A stretch of DNA of 5,149 nucleotides from Candidatus Odyssella thessalonicensis (GTDB taxonomy: Bacteria > Pseudomonadota > Alphaproteobacteria > Bin65): the NCBI GenBank assembly GCA_005240015.1, contig SBBV01000188.1, positions 1-5,149 on the forward strand, written 5' to 3'. The translations under genes were made by a program, and so were the position numbers. This document shows, one piece after another, positions 1-5,094 of this stretch. Every line of letters begins with the position of its first letter. The stretch's first letter is position 1. Below the pieces are notes generated by a model. That model made no database searches. It was given only the letters and a program-made list of their open reading frames with translations, and was not told where the DNA came from.

Positions 1-1
1 G

Positions 2-361
2 GACATGGCGGCCGCGTTCATGCTCGCCGACGTCGTCGTCTCGGCCTCGACCGACCCCGAGGCCTTCGGGCGCATCATCGTCGAGGCGCAGGCCATGGGC
101 CGGCCGGTGATCGCGAGCAATCACGGCGCCGCCTCCGAGACGGTGCTCGACGGCATTACCGGCTGGCTGGTCAAACCCGGCGATGCCGCGGCCCTCGCCC
201 ATGCGATCCGCGCCACGCTTGAGATCACGGGCGACCAGCGGCGCAAGATCGCCGAGGCCGCCGAGCGCCACGCGCGCGGCAATTTTTCAAAGCAGGCGAT
301 GTGCGCCAAGACGCTCGCGCTCTACCAGGCCGTGGTGGCCGGGCGGGCACGGCCGCGATGA
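2..361 (+). CDS. Glycosyltransferase, GT4/GT-B type, C-terminal end (5' truncated by window edge)
   Basis: The reading frame is open from base 2, so the gene begins upstream of the window; only about 119 C-terminal codons are seen, ending with TGA at 359-361. The fragment is the nucleotide-sugar binding half of a GT-B fold retaining glycosyltransferase. It contains the family E-x7-E signature (EAFGRIIVE; first Glu codon 59-61, second 83-85), followed by AQAMGRPVIAS, a Gly/Ala-rich turn, a Glu-Thr-Val segment and GITGWLVKPGD, the usual order for GT4 enzymes. Such proteins transfer a sugar from a nucleotide donor during lipopolysaccharide, capsule or glycolipid synthesis on the cytoplasmic face of the inner membrane. 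The acceptor and sugar cannot be told from this fragment. The stop overlaps the next ATG (ATGA), so the two genes are probably translationally coupled and act in one glycan pathway. The ATG at 5 is an internal Met and not the start. Confidence 0.9.
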   Translation, partial: DMAAAFMLADVVVSASTDPEAFGRIIVEAQAMGRPVIASNHGAASETVLDGITGWLVKPGDAAALAHAIRATLEITGDQRRKIAEAAERHARGNFSKQAMCAKTLALYQAVVAGRARPR

Positions 362-1365
362 ACGAGGCGAAGGGCAGCGCCACGCCCGCAGGCGCGGCGG
401 CGCCGGCGGCCGCCGGCGCCAAGGACTACGAGCGCATCCTCGTCATCCGCCTCGGCGCGCTCGGCGATTTCGTGCTGTCGCTGGAGCCGATGGCCGCGAT
501 CCGCCGCTTTCATGACAAGGCCCGCATCACGCTGCTGACCACGACGCCGTTCGCGAGCCTTGCGCGCGCGAGCCCCTATTGCGACGAGGTGATGATCGAC
601 GAGCGCGCGCCGTGGTGGAAGGTCTGGCGCGGCGCCGAGCTCACGCGCCGCCTGCGCCAGGGCAACTTCCAGCGCGTCTACGATCTCCAGACCTCGGGGC
701 GCACCGCGCGCTACTGGCGGGCGATGGGCCGCCCGGAATGGTCGGGCCACGCACCGGGCGCCTCGCACGCCCATCTCGATCCCGAGCGCGACACGCTCCA
801 CACCGTCGAGCGCCAGAAGGCGCAGCTGAAGCTCGCCGGCATCGACGACGTCCCTGCCGCCGATCTTTCCTGGGTCAAGGCCGATGTGCGGCGCTTCGGC
901 GTCCGCGAGCCGCACGTGCTGCTGGTGCCGGGCGGCTCGGCGCATCGCCCGAAGAAGCGCTGGCCGGTCGACAAATACACGGCGCTCGCGCGCATCTTCG
1001 TGCGCCTCGGCATCACGCCGGTGCTGATCGGCGGGGAGGCCGAGGGCGACGTGCTCGGCGAGGTCGCGCGCCACGTGCCCGAGGGCATCAATCTTTGCGG
1101 CAAGACCAGCTTCGAGGAGATCGTCGTGCTGGCGCGCGGTGCGCTGGGCGCGGTCGGCAACGACACCGGGCCCATGCACCTCGTCGCCGCCGCCGGCGCG
1201 CCGTCGCTCGTGCTGTTCTCGTCCGAATCCGATCCCGCGCTCTGCGCCCCGCGCCCCGGCGCCCAGGGCGGCAGGGTCGCGGTGCTGAAGAAGCCCGACC
1301 TCATCGCGCTCTCGGTGTCCGAGGTGCAGACCGCGCTTCCGTTCTCGCTGCAGGTGAAGCGGTAG
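358..1365 (+). CDS. Glycosyltransferase family 9 (ADP-heptose:LPS heptosyltransferase-like)
   Basis: A 335-residue protein of the GT9 family, which includes the LPS inner-core heptosyltransferases WaaC, WaaF and WaaQ. After an Ala/Pro/Gly-rich low-complexity tail (about residues 8-21) comes the N-terminal Rossmann strand ILVIRLGALGDFVLS, with Asp37 at the position of the catalytic Asp of WaaC. The C-terminal donor-binding domain shows LLVPGGS, then RWP, PVLIGG, and the hallmark GNDTGPMHLVAAAGAP (GNDTG starts at residue 267), the nucleotide-sugar contact loop of the family. The length is normal for the family. I chose ATG 358 because it overlaps the upstream stop as ATGA and precedes the first strand; the in-frame ATG at 301 would run about 60 bases into the upstream gene. 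The Shine-Dalgarno match is poor, consistent with coupling to the upstream gene. Family assignment is secure; transfer of heptose specifically is inferred, since some GT9 members use other sugars. It probably acts in LPS core or related surface-glycan assembly together with the upstream GT4. Confidence 0.9.
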   Translation: MNEAKGSATPAGAAAPAAAGAKDYERILVIRLGALGDFVLSLEPMAAIRRFHDKARITLLTTTPFASLARASPYCDEVMIDERAPWWKVWRGAELTRRLRQGNFQRVYDLQTSGRTARYWRAMGRPEWSGHAPGASHAHLDPERDTLHTVERQKAQLKLAGIDDVPAADLSWVKADVRRFGVREPHVLLVPGGSAHRPKKRWPVDKYTALARIFVRLGITPVLIGGEAEGDVLGEVARHVPEGINLCGKTSFEEIVVLARGALGAVGNDTGPMHLVAAAGAPSLVLFSSESDPALCAPRPGAQGGRVAVLKKPDLIALSVSEVQTALPFSLQVKR

Positions 1366-1376
1366 CCTGCATGGTC

Positions 1377-1513
1377 GCGTTGCGTGCTTCGAGGCTCGGC
1401 GCCACAGGCGCCGAGCGCCTCAGCATGAGGCGCTGGGTTGGCTGGAATCCCAAAAAAAGAGCGCCTCATGCTGCGGTGCTCGCGCGCAGCGCGAGCCTCG
1501 AAGCACGTAACGC
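1377..1513 (+). repeat. Converging pair of palindromic intergenic repeats (long imperfect inverted repeat)
   Basis: Two copies of a roughly 50-60 base unit lie head to head. The outer arms 1377-1398 and 1492-1513 pair over 22 positions with a single G.U (G1382/T1508). The inner arms 1421-1434 (CAGCATGAGGCGCT) and 1460-1473 pair perfectly over 14. Each unit can also fold alone: 1395-1403 with 1407-1415 (9 bp, ACA loop), 1414-1421 with 1427-1434 (8 bp), and 1478-1485 with 1489-1496 (8 bp, GCA loop). A run of seven A (1452-1458) lies between the units. The CTCATGCTG / CTTCGAGGCTCG motifs resemble REP-like repeats that I recall from Bradyrhizobium-type genomes, and a related element lies at 4383-4442. 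The element begins 11 bases after the GT9 stop, so the RNA hairpins may end or stabilise that transcript. It carries no coding sequence. Confidence 0.85.
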
Positions 1514-1539
1514 GCCGATGCAGCGGCGGCCTTGCCGCA

Positions 1540-1567
1540 TTGACAGGCGCGAACCATCTAAGCTACG
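1540..1567 (+). promoter_or_regulatory. Candidate sigma-70 promoter for the thr leader-thrS unit
   Basis: A perfect TTGACA box lies at 1540-1545. The -10 region is weak: GCTACG at 1562-1567 has 16-base spacing, and no good TATAAT match is present. Counting about 35 bases from the start of the -35 box puts the transcription start near 1574-1577, essentially on the ATG (1577) of the leader ORF. The leader could therefore be translated from a leaderless or nearly leaderless RNA. The box sits just after the repeat element and is the only convincing -35 in the 403-base gap before thrS. Confidence 0.45.
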
Positions 1568-1576
1568 GGAACCGCC

Positions 1577-1654
1577 ATGAATTATCGCGCCATCACGACG
1601 GCCACGACCACCACGACCCGCTCCGGCGGGCCCGAGGGTGCGCGCGTGCGCTGA
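1577..1654 (+). CDS. Threonine-rich leader peptide (attenuator ORF upstream of thrS)
   Basis: A 25-codon ORF, ATG 1577 to TGA 1652-1654. Residues 5-14 read AITTATTTTT: seven of the eight residues 7-14 are Thr (ACG at 1595, 1598, 1604 and 1613; ACC at 1607, 1610 and 1616), preceded by one Ile codon (1592). The rest is Arg/Gly/Pro-rich with no domain. The pattern closely resembles the thr operon leader peptide of E. coli (a Thr/Ile run in a peptide of about 21 residues). The ORF ends 26 bases before a strong terminator hairpin and 114 bases before the thrS ATG. Established logic of such leaders: low Thr-tRNA stalls the ribosome on the Thr run and favours an antiterminator, while ample Thr-tRNA lets the ribosome reach the stop and the terminator form. 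The ribosome binding site is weak (GGGA, 1567-1570, 6-base spacing), or the RNA is leaderless. The peptide itself probably has no enzymatic role. Assigning it to threonine sensing is inference, but codon run, position and downstream gene all agree. Confidence 0.82.
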   Translation: MNYRAITTATTTTTRSGGPEGARVR

Positions 1655-1693
1655 CGATTGCGGCGCAGCGGACGAACCCGAGGCCCCGGCCGG
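1617..1693 (+). promoter_or_regulatory. Attenuator RNA: leader hairpin and candidate antiterminator pairing
   Basis: Mutually exclusive folds can be drawn. Fold A is a 5-bp hairpin, 1617-1621 (CCCGC) with 1626-1630 (GCGGG), closing a UCCG loop (UNCG class); it begins inside the last Thr codon. Fold B pairs 1623-1634 (CCGGCGGGCCCG) with 1679-1693, twelve G-C pairs with single bulges at G1688, C1684 and A1681. Fold B consumes the whole 5' arm of the terminator and therefore acts as an antiterminator. A further small hairpin, 1649-1653 (CGCTG) with 1666-1670 (CAGCG), spans the leader stop codon. A ribosome stalled on the Thr codons would cover the 5' arm of fold A and leave 1623 onward free for fold B. 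One that reaches the stop at 1652-1654 would mask 1623-1634 and let the terminator form. The pairings were found by hand; no free energies were computed. Confidence 0.6.
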
Positions 1694-1716
1694 AAACGGA
1701 CGGGGCCTTGTCGTTT
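1681..1716 (+). terminator. Intrinsic terminator of the thrS attenuator
   Basis: Stem 1681-1688 (AGGCCCCG) pairs perfectly with 1701-1708 (CGGGGCCT). After a G1689/A1700 mismatch, 1690-1692 (CCG) pairs with 1697-1699 (CGG), closing a GAAA tetraloop (1693-1696). The base can extend by G1680.U1709 and C1679-G1710. It is followed by a moderately T-rich tail (TTGTCGTTT, 1708-1716). Its place between the Thr-rich leader ORF and thrS, with no other gene to terminate, makes a regulatory role more likely than a simple end-of-gene role. Termination here would release an RNA of about 140 nt. Confidence 0.78.
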
Positions 1717-1768
1717 CATGCCCCGGGCCTAGAAAACAGCGACCTCCCAAGCCCAAAGAACCCCTTTC

Positions 1769-3709
1769 ATGGTCAACGTGACACTCCCGGACGGCAGCGT
1801 CCGCTCCTTCGAGAAGCCGGTCTCGGGCGCCGAGCTTGCCGCCAGCATCGGACCCGGCCTCGCCAAGGCCGCGCTCGCCGTGCGCGTCGACGGCAAGATG
1901 AAGGACCTCGCGGCCAGGATCGATCGCGACGCCAAGGTCTCGATCGTCACCGCCAAGGATGCCGATGCGCTCGAGCTGATCCGCCACGACGCCGCGCACG
2001 TGCTCGCGCAGGCGGTGCAGGAGCTGTTCCCGGGCACACAGATCACCTTCGGCCCCGCGATCGAGAACGGCTTCTACTACGACTTCGCGCGCAAGGAGCC
2101 GTTCACCCCCGAGGACTTCGCCAAGATCGAGCAGCGCATGCGCGAGATCGTCGACCGCAACCTGCCGATCGAATGCGAGGTGTGGGACCGCGACAAGATC
2201 AAGGCCTGGTTCAAGCAGCACGGCGAGAGCTTCAAGGCGGAGTGGGTCGACGAGCTGCCGAAGGACGAGGCGATCACCGTCTATCGCCAGGGCGAGTGGA
2301 TGGACATGTGCACCGGCCCGCACCTGCCCTCGACCGGCAAGCTGCCGAAGGCCTTCAAGCTCACCAAGGTCTCGGGCACCTATTGGCGCGGCAATCCCCA
2401 GAACCCGGTGCTGCAGCGCATCTACGGCACCGCCTGGGCGAGCGAGAAGGATTTGAAGGACTACCTCCATCGCCTGGAAGAGGCGGAGAAGCGCGACCAT
2501 CGCAAGCTCGGCCGCGAGATGGATCTCTTCCATTTGCAGGAGGAGGCGATCGGCAGCGTCTTCTGGCACCCGAATGGCTGGACCCTCTGGCGCACCATCG
2601 AGCGCTACATGCGCGCGCGGCTCGAGGCGGCGGGCTATGTCGAGGTGAAGACCCCGCAGCTCGTGGACCGCAAGCTCTGGGAAGAGTCGGGCCACTGGGA
2701 GAAGTTCAAGGAGGGCATGTACTTGGCCGTGCCGCGCGACGAGAAGGCGGCCGCGGAGGATGTGGCGCGGGTCTACGCGATCAAGCCGATGAACTGCCCG
2801 GGCGCGGTGCAGATCTTCAAGCAGGGTCTGAAGAGCTATCGCGACCTGCCGCTCCGGATGGCCGAGTTCGGCTCGTGCCACCGCTACGAACCCTCGGGCG
2901 CCGTGCACGGCATCATGCGCGTGCGCGCATTCACCCAGGACGACGCGCACATCTTCTGCACCGAGGATCAGATCGAGGCCGAGTCGGTCGCGTTCTGCGA
3001 TCTCTTGCGCACCATCTACAAGGACTTGGGCTTCCCCGATTTCTTCGTGAAGTACTCGGACCGCCCGCCCGTGCGCGCGGGCAGCGACGACATCTGGGAC
3101 AAGGCCGAGCAAGCGCTGCGCTCGGCGTCGAAGGCGGCCGGCCTCGACCTCCAGCTCAATCCGGGCGAGGGCGCCTTCTACGGCCCCAAGCTCGAATTCG
3201 TGCTGCGCGACGCGATCGGCCGCGACTGGCAGTGCGGCACGCTCCAGGTCGATTTCGTGCTGCCCGAGCGGCTCGACGCGAGCTACATCGGCGAGGACGG
3301 CCAGCGCCACCGCCCGGTAATGCTGCACCGCGCGATCCTGGGCTCGTTCGAGCGCTTCATCGGCATCATGATCGAGCACTATGCCGGCAAGTTCCCGCTC
3401 TGGCTCGCGCCGGTGCAGGCGGTGGTCGCCACCATCGTCAGCGACGCCGACGCCTACGCGCGTGAGGTCGCCGCGGCGCTCGGCGGCGCCCGCATGCGCG
3501 CCGAGCTCGACTTGAGGAACGAGAAGATCAACCTCAAGATTCGCGAACACTCGCTCGCCAAGGTTCCGATCCTCTTGATTCTAGGCCGAAAAGAAGCCGA
3601 GGAACGCAAGGTCACGATCCGTCGTTTGGGCGAGGAGCGGCAAGAGAGCCTTGCGCTCGAAGAGGCGGTTGCTAAATTGAAAGGTCTGGCGGCACCCCCG
3701 CTGGCCTGA
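1769..3709 (+). CDS. thrS: Threonyl-tRNA synthetase (ThrRS)
   Basis: A 646-residue class II aminoacyl-tRNA synthetase, full length (E. coli 642). It charges tRNA-Thr with threonine in the cytoplasm and hydrolyses mischarged Ser-tRNA-Thr. Domains in order: TGS (about 1-63); editing domain with HDAAH (His73, His77) and MDMCTGPH (Asp179, Cys181, His185), the counterparts of the E. coli editing residues; class II catalytic core with MNCPG (Cys343), motif 2 around CHRYEPSG (Arg372), QDDAH (His394) and MLHRAILGS (His520). Cys343, His394 and His520 match the zinc ligands Cys334, His385 and His511 of E. coli with a constant +9 shift. The C-terminal anticodon-binding domain covers about 545-646 ([14 protein letters not shown]). 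Oddities: an insertion of about nine residues before MNCPG, and Ala346 where E. coli has His337. The start is set by the TGS domain beginning at once ([10 protein letters not shown]). The Shine-Dalgarno is poor (AAAGAA at 1755-1760). Expression is probably controlled by the attenuator at 1577-1716. infC follows after 46 bases, a conserved gene order. Confidence 0.98.
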   Translation: MVNVTLPDGSVRSFEKPVSGAELAASIGPGLAKAALAVRVDGKMKDLAARIDRDAKVSIVTAKDADALELIRHDAAHVLAQAVQELFPGTQITFGPAIENGFYYDFARKEPFTPEDFAKIEQRMREIVDRNLPIECEVWDRDKIKAWFKQHGESFKAEWVDELPKDEAITVYRQGEWMDMCTGPHLPSTGKLPKAFKLTKVSGTYWRGNPQNPVLQRIYGTAWASEKDLKDYLHRLEEAEKRDHRKLGREMDLFHLQEEAIGSVFWHPNGWTLWRTIERYMRARLEAAGYVEVKTPQLVDRKLWEESGHWEKFKEGMYLAVPRDEKAAAEDVARVYAIKPMNCPGAVQIFKQGLKSYRDLPLRMAEFGSCHRYEPSGAVHGIMRVRAFTQDDAHIFCTEDQIEAESVAFCDLLRTIYKDLGFPDFFVKYSDRPPVRAGSDDIWDKAEQALRSASKAAGLDLQLNPGEGAFYGPKLEFVLRDAIGRDWQCGTLQVDFVLPERLDASYIGEDGQRHRPVMLHRAILGSFERFIGIMIEHYAGKFPLWLAPVQAVVATIVSDADAYAREVAAALGGARMRAELDLRNEKINLKIREHSLAKVPILLILGRKEAEERKVTIRRLGEERQESLALEEAVAKLKGLAAPPLA

Positions 3710-3711
3710 AC

Positions 3712-3739
3712 GCGCCCGGGCACTTTCGCGGCGCTTTTT
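3712..3739 (+). terminator. Weak terminator-like hairpin between thrS and infC
   Basis: GCGCC (3712-3716) can pair with GGCGC (3730-3734) around a 13-base loop, followed directly by five T (3735-3739). The stem is only 5 bp, so it would be leaky at best. It could lower infC transcription relative to thrS, or be chance in G+C-rich DNA. The T run ends four bases before the infC ribosome binding site, so the hairpin could also affect ribosome access. Confidence 0.3.
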
Positions 3740-3743
3740 CGAT

Positions 3744-3758
3744 GGAGAATGCCCAATA
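3744..3758 (+). promoter_or_regulatory. infC ribosome binding site and non-canonical ATA start codon
   Basis: GGAG (3744-3747) stands 8 bases before ATA (3756-3758), ideal spacing. Translation from ATA gives the N-terminus (M)RRPM, and MRRP is the N-terminus I recall for many alphaproteobacterial IF3 proteins. The nearest in-frame ATG (3768) is 20 bases from the GGAG and has no ribosome binding site of its own. This site therefore decides the start and implies start-codon-based autoregulation. Confidence 0.75.
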
Positions 3759-4298
3759 CGTAGACCGATGGGTTCAGCCCTGCCGACGCGCGAGCGCGAC
3801 GGCACAAGGGTCAATGAGATGATCACGTCGCCCAATGTGCGGCTGATCGATGAGAACGGCAGCCAGGTCGGCGTCGTCAGTCGGTTCGAAGCGATGCGCC
3901 GGGCTCAGGAAGCCGGTCTCGACCTCGTCGAGGTGGCGGCCAATGCGAGCCCGCCCGTCTGCAAGATCCTCGACTACGGCAAATACAAATACGAGCTTCA
4001 GAAAAAGGCCGCCGAGGCGCGCAAGAAGCAGAAGGTCATCGACGTCAAAGAGATCAAGATGCGGCCGTCGATCGACGTCCACGACTACGACGTCAAGATG
4101 CGCCAGATGAAGAGCTTCCTCGGCGACGGCGACAAGGTGAAGGTGACGCTCCGCTTCCGGGGCCGCGAGATGGCCCACCAGGAGCTCGCGGTGAAGCTCC
4201 TGGACCGCGTCACCGGCGACTTGAAGGACCTCGCCAAGGTCGAACAGTTCCCGCGCCTCGAAGGCAAGCAGATGAGCATGGTGGTGGCACCGAAGTAG
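3756..4298 (+). CDS. infC: Translation initiation factor IF-3
   Basis: A 180-residue protein counted from the ATA start (E. coli IF3 is also 180). IF3 binds the 30S subunit, prevents premature 50S joining and checks the start codon and initiator tRNA. The N-domain (about 18-82) carries AGLDLVEVAANASPPVCKILDYGKY, with PPVCKILDYGKYKYE at 66-80. A Lys/Ala-rich helical linker (KKAAEARKKQK) follows, then the C-domain with KEIKMRP, GDKVKVTLRFRGREMAH (RFRGRE from residue 133) and a final MVVAPK. All are IF3 signatures. The start is assigned to ATA 3756 for the reasons given at the ribosome binding site; the shorter alternative from ATG 3768 has 176 residues. In E. coli infC starts with AUU, and IF3 represses its own mRNA by rejecting it; AUA would serve the same purpose here (inference). 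It lies 46 bases after thrS and may share its transcript. rpmI and rplT, which follow infC in E. coli, are not present downstream in this window. Confidence 0.97.
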   Translation: MRRPMGSALPTRERDGTRVNEMITSPNVRLIDENGSQVGVVSRFEAMRRAQEAGLDLVEVAANASPPVCKILDYGKYKYELQKKAAEARKKQKVIDVKEIKMRPSIDVHDYDVKMRQMKSFLGDGDKVKVTLRFRGREMAHQELAVKLLDRVTGDLKDLAKVEQFPRLEGKQMSMVVAPK

Positions 4299-4382
4299 TC
4301 GGCGCCGCGGTCTCACCCCCGGGCGGGGAATTCCGACACCGGGTCATTGCCAATTTGTTTGATTGGTCGCGCCTTCCAACAA

Positions 4383-4442
4383 CCTCATCCTGAGGTGCGC
4401 AGCGAACGCCAAGGGGCGTTCGCAGCACGCCTCAGGACGAGG
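4383..4442 (+). repeat. Palindromic intergenic repeat (CCTCATCCTGAGG type)
   Basis: A 28-base arm (4383-4410) faces a 28-base arm (4415-4442) across an AAGG loop. 24 of 28 positions pair by Watson-Crick plus one T.G wobble, and the inner 9 bp (GCGAACGCC / GGCGTTCGC) are perfect. It shares the CCTCATxCTG core with the element at 1377-1513 but has a different stem interior, so both look like members of one dispersed repeat family. It lies 85 bases past the infC stop and 85 bases before the next gene. It could serve as the transcript end for thrS-infC, although no T run follows. Confidence 0.85.
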
Positions 4443-4527
4443 CCATGGTTGGCGTTAACCTCCCCGCCTTCTCTTCGCCCCAATCCGCGGCCGTGATTGC
4501 GCCCGCATCGCAAGGGGCCACGACACG

Positions 4528-5094
4528 ATGGCACGCATGAGCGCGCTGAGATCGCGCGAGGAGCGGGGCGGGATCGTCCATCCGAACGCGCTCGCGCTCT
4601 CGCGGCGGGGCTGGTGGCTCGGGCCGGCGATGCTGCTCGCGCTCGTGCTGCTCGTGGTCGCCTGGTTCCTCCCCACCATGACCGTCGAGCGCGTGCCGTG
4701 GATCTGGCGCACCAAGTTCTCGATCTGGCGCGTGGTGAACGGCCTCTACGCCGACCGCGAATACTTCATCTTCGCCGTCATCGTGCTGTTCTCGATGGTG
4801 TTCCCGGTGGTGAAGCTGCTCGCCGGGCTCTGGGTGTGGATGCGCGTCGATGCGCTCGGCACCGGCGCGCGCCGCGCCGTCTCCTTCGTCGGGACCCTCG
4901 GCAAATGGTCCATGGTCGACGTGTTCGTGGTGGCGCTGCTCGTGGCGGCGATCCAGGTCTCGATCATCACCAGCGTCGCGATCCATGCCGGCATCTACGT
5001 GTTCACCGGCGCCGTGCTCGCCTCGATCGCGCTGCTCCACTTCCTCGAGCGCGCGCTCGCCCAACCGCGCCTCCGCGTCGACGCGCAAGGGTAG
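4528..5094 (+). CDS. Single-domain PqiA/LetA-like inner-membrane protein (paraquat-inducible protein A family)
   Basis: A 188-residue integral membrane protein. After a basic, charged N-terminus (1-28) come four hydrophobic segments, about 29-49, 79-103, 129-150 and 154-173. The PqiA family signature is clear: YFIFAVIVLFSMVFPVVKLL (79-98) followed by LGKWSMVDVFVVALLVA (124-140). In E. coli, PqiA and LetA (YebS) carry two such domains and Cys-rich zinc motifs, and work with MCE proteins PqiB/LetB in lipid transport between the two membranes. This protein has one domain and no cysteine at all, so it is a minimal member. ATG 4528 is preferred because AAGGGG (4512-4517) lies 10 bases upstream; ATG 4537 would be 19 bases away. 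No MCE gene is seen in the 55 bases downstream, so its partner is unknown. Family assignment is strong; the lipid-transport role is inferred. Confidence 0.85.
   Translation: MARMSALRSREERGGIVHPNALALSRRGWWLGPAMLLALVLLVVAWFLPTMTVERVPWIWRTKFSIWRVVNGLYADREYFIFAVIVLFSMVFPVVKLLAGLWVWMRVDALGTGARRAVSFVGTLGKWSMVDVFVVALLVAAIQVSIITSVAIHAGIYVFTGAVLASIALLHFLERALAQPRLRVDAQG

Noticed and set aside
301..357. Upstream ATG (301) as start of the GT9 gene
   Set aside because: It would overlap the preceding gene by about 60 bases and add non-family residues; ATG 358 gives the usual ATGA overlap.
1452..1458. Run of seven A as a phase-variation tract
   Set aside because: It lies in the non-coding loop of the inverted repeat and not in a gene or promoter spacer.
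1466..3550. Very long open frame on the - strand covering thrS, and a similar long + frame at 1438-3465
   Set aside because: Both are shadows of thrS in G+C-rich DNA: their translations are low-complexity Arg/Ala/Leu/His-rich with no domain, while the thrS frame encodes a complete, motif-perfect protein.
3749..3763. Mini-ORF of four codons (ATG 3749, stop 3761-3763) overlapping the infC start
   Set aside because: The GGAG is only one base away, too close for initiation, and four codons carry no supporting signal.
3768..3770. ATG 3768 as the infC start
   Set aside because: It has no ribosome binding site at proper spacing, and the conserved MRRP residues lie just upstream in frame behind a good GGAG.
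4350..4366. Small A+T-rich palindrome CCAAT-N7-ATTGG after infC
   Set aside because: A 5-bp stem without a T run; too weak to call an operator or a terminator.
4445..4540. 31-codon ORF upstream of the pqiA-like gene, ending in ATGA at 4537-4540
   Set aside because: Composition is unremarkable with no amino-acid run, and its start lies against the repeat arm with only a modest AGGA signal. Probably chance.
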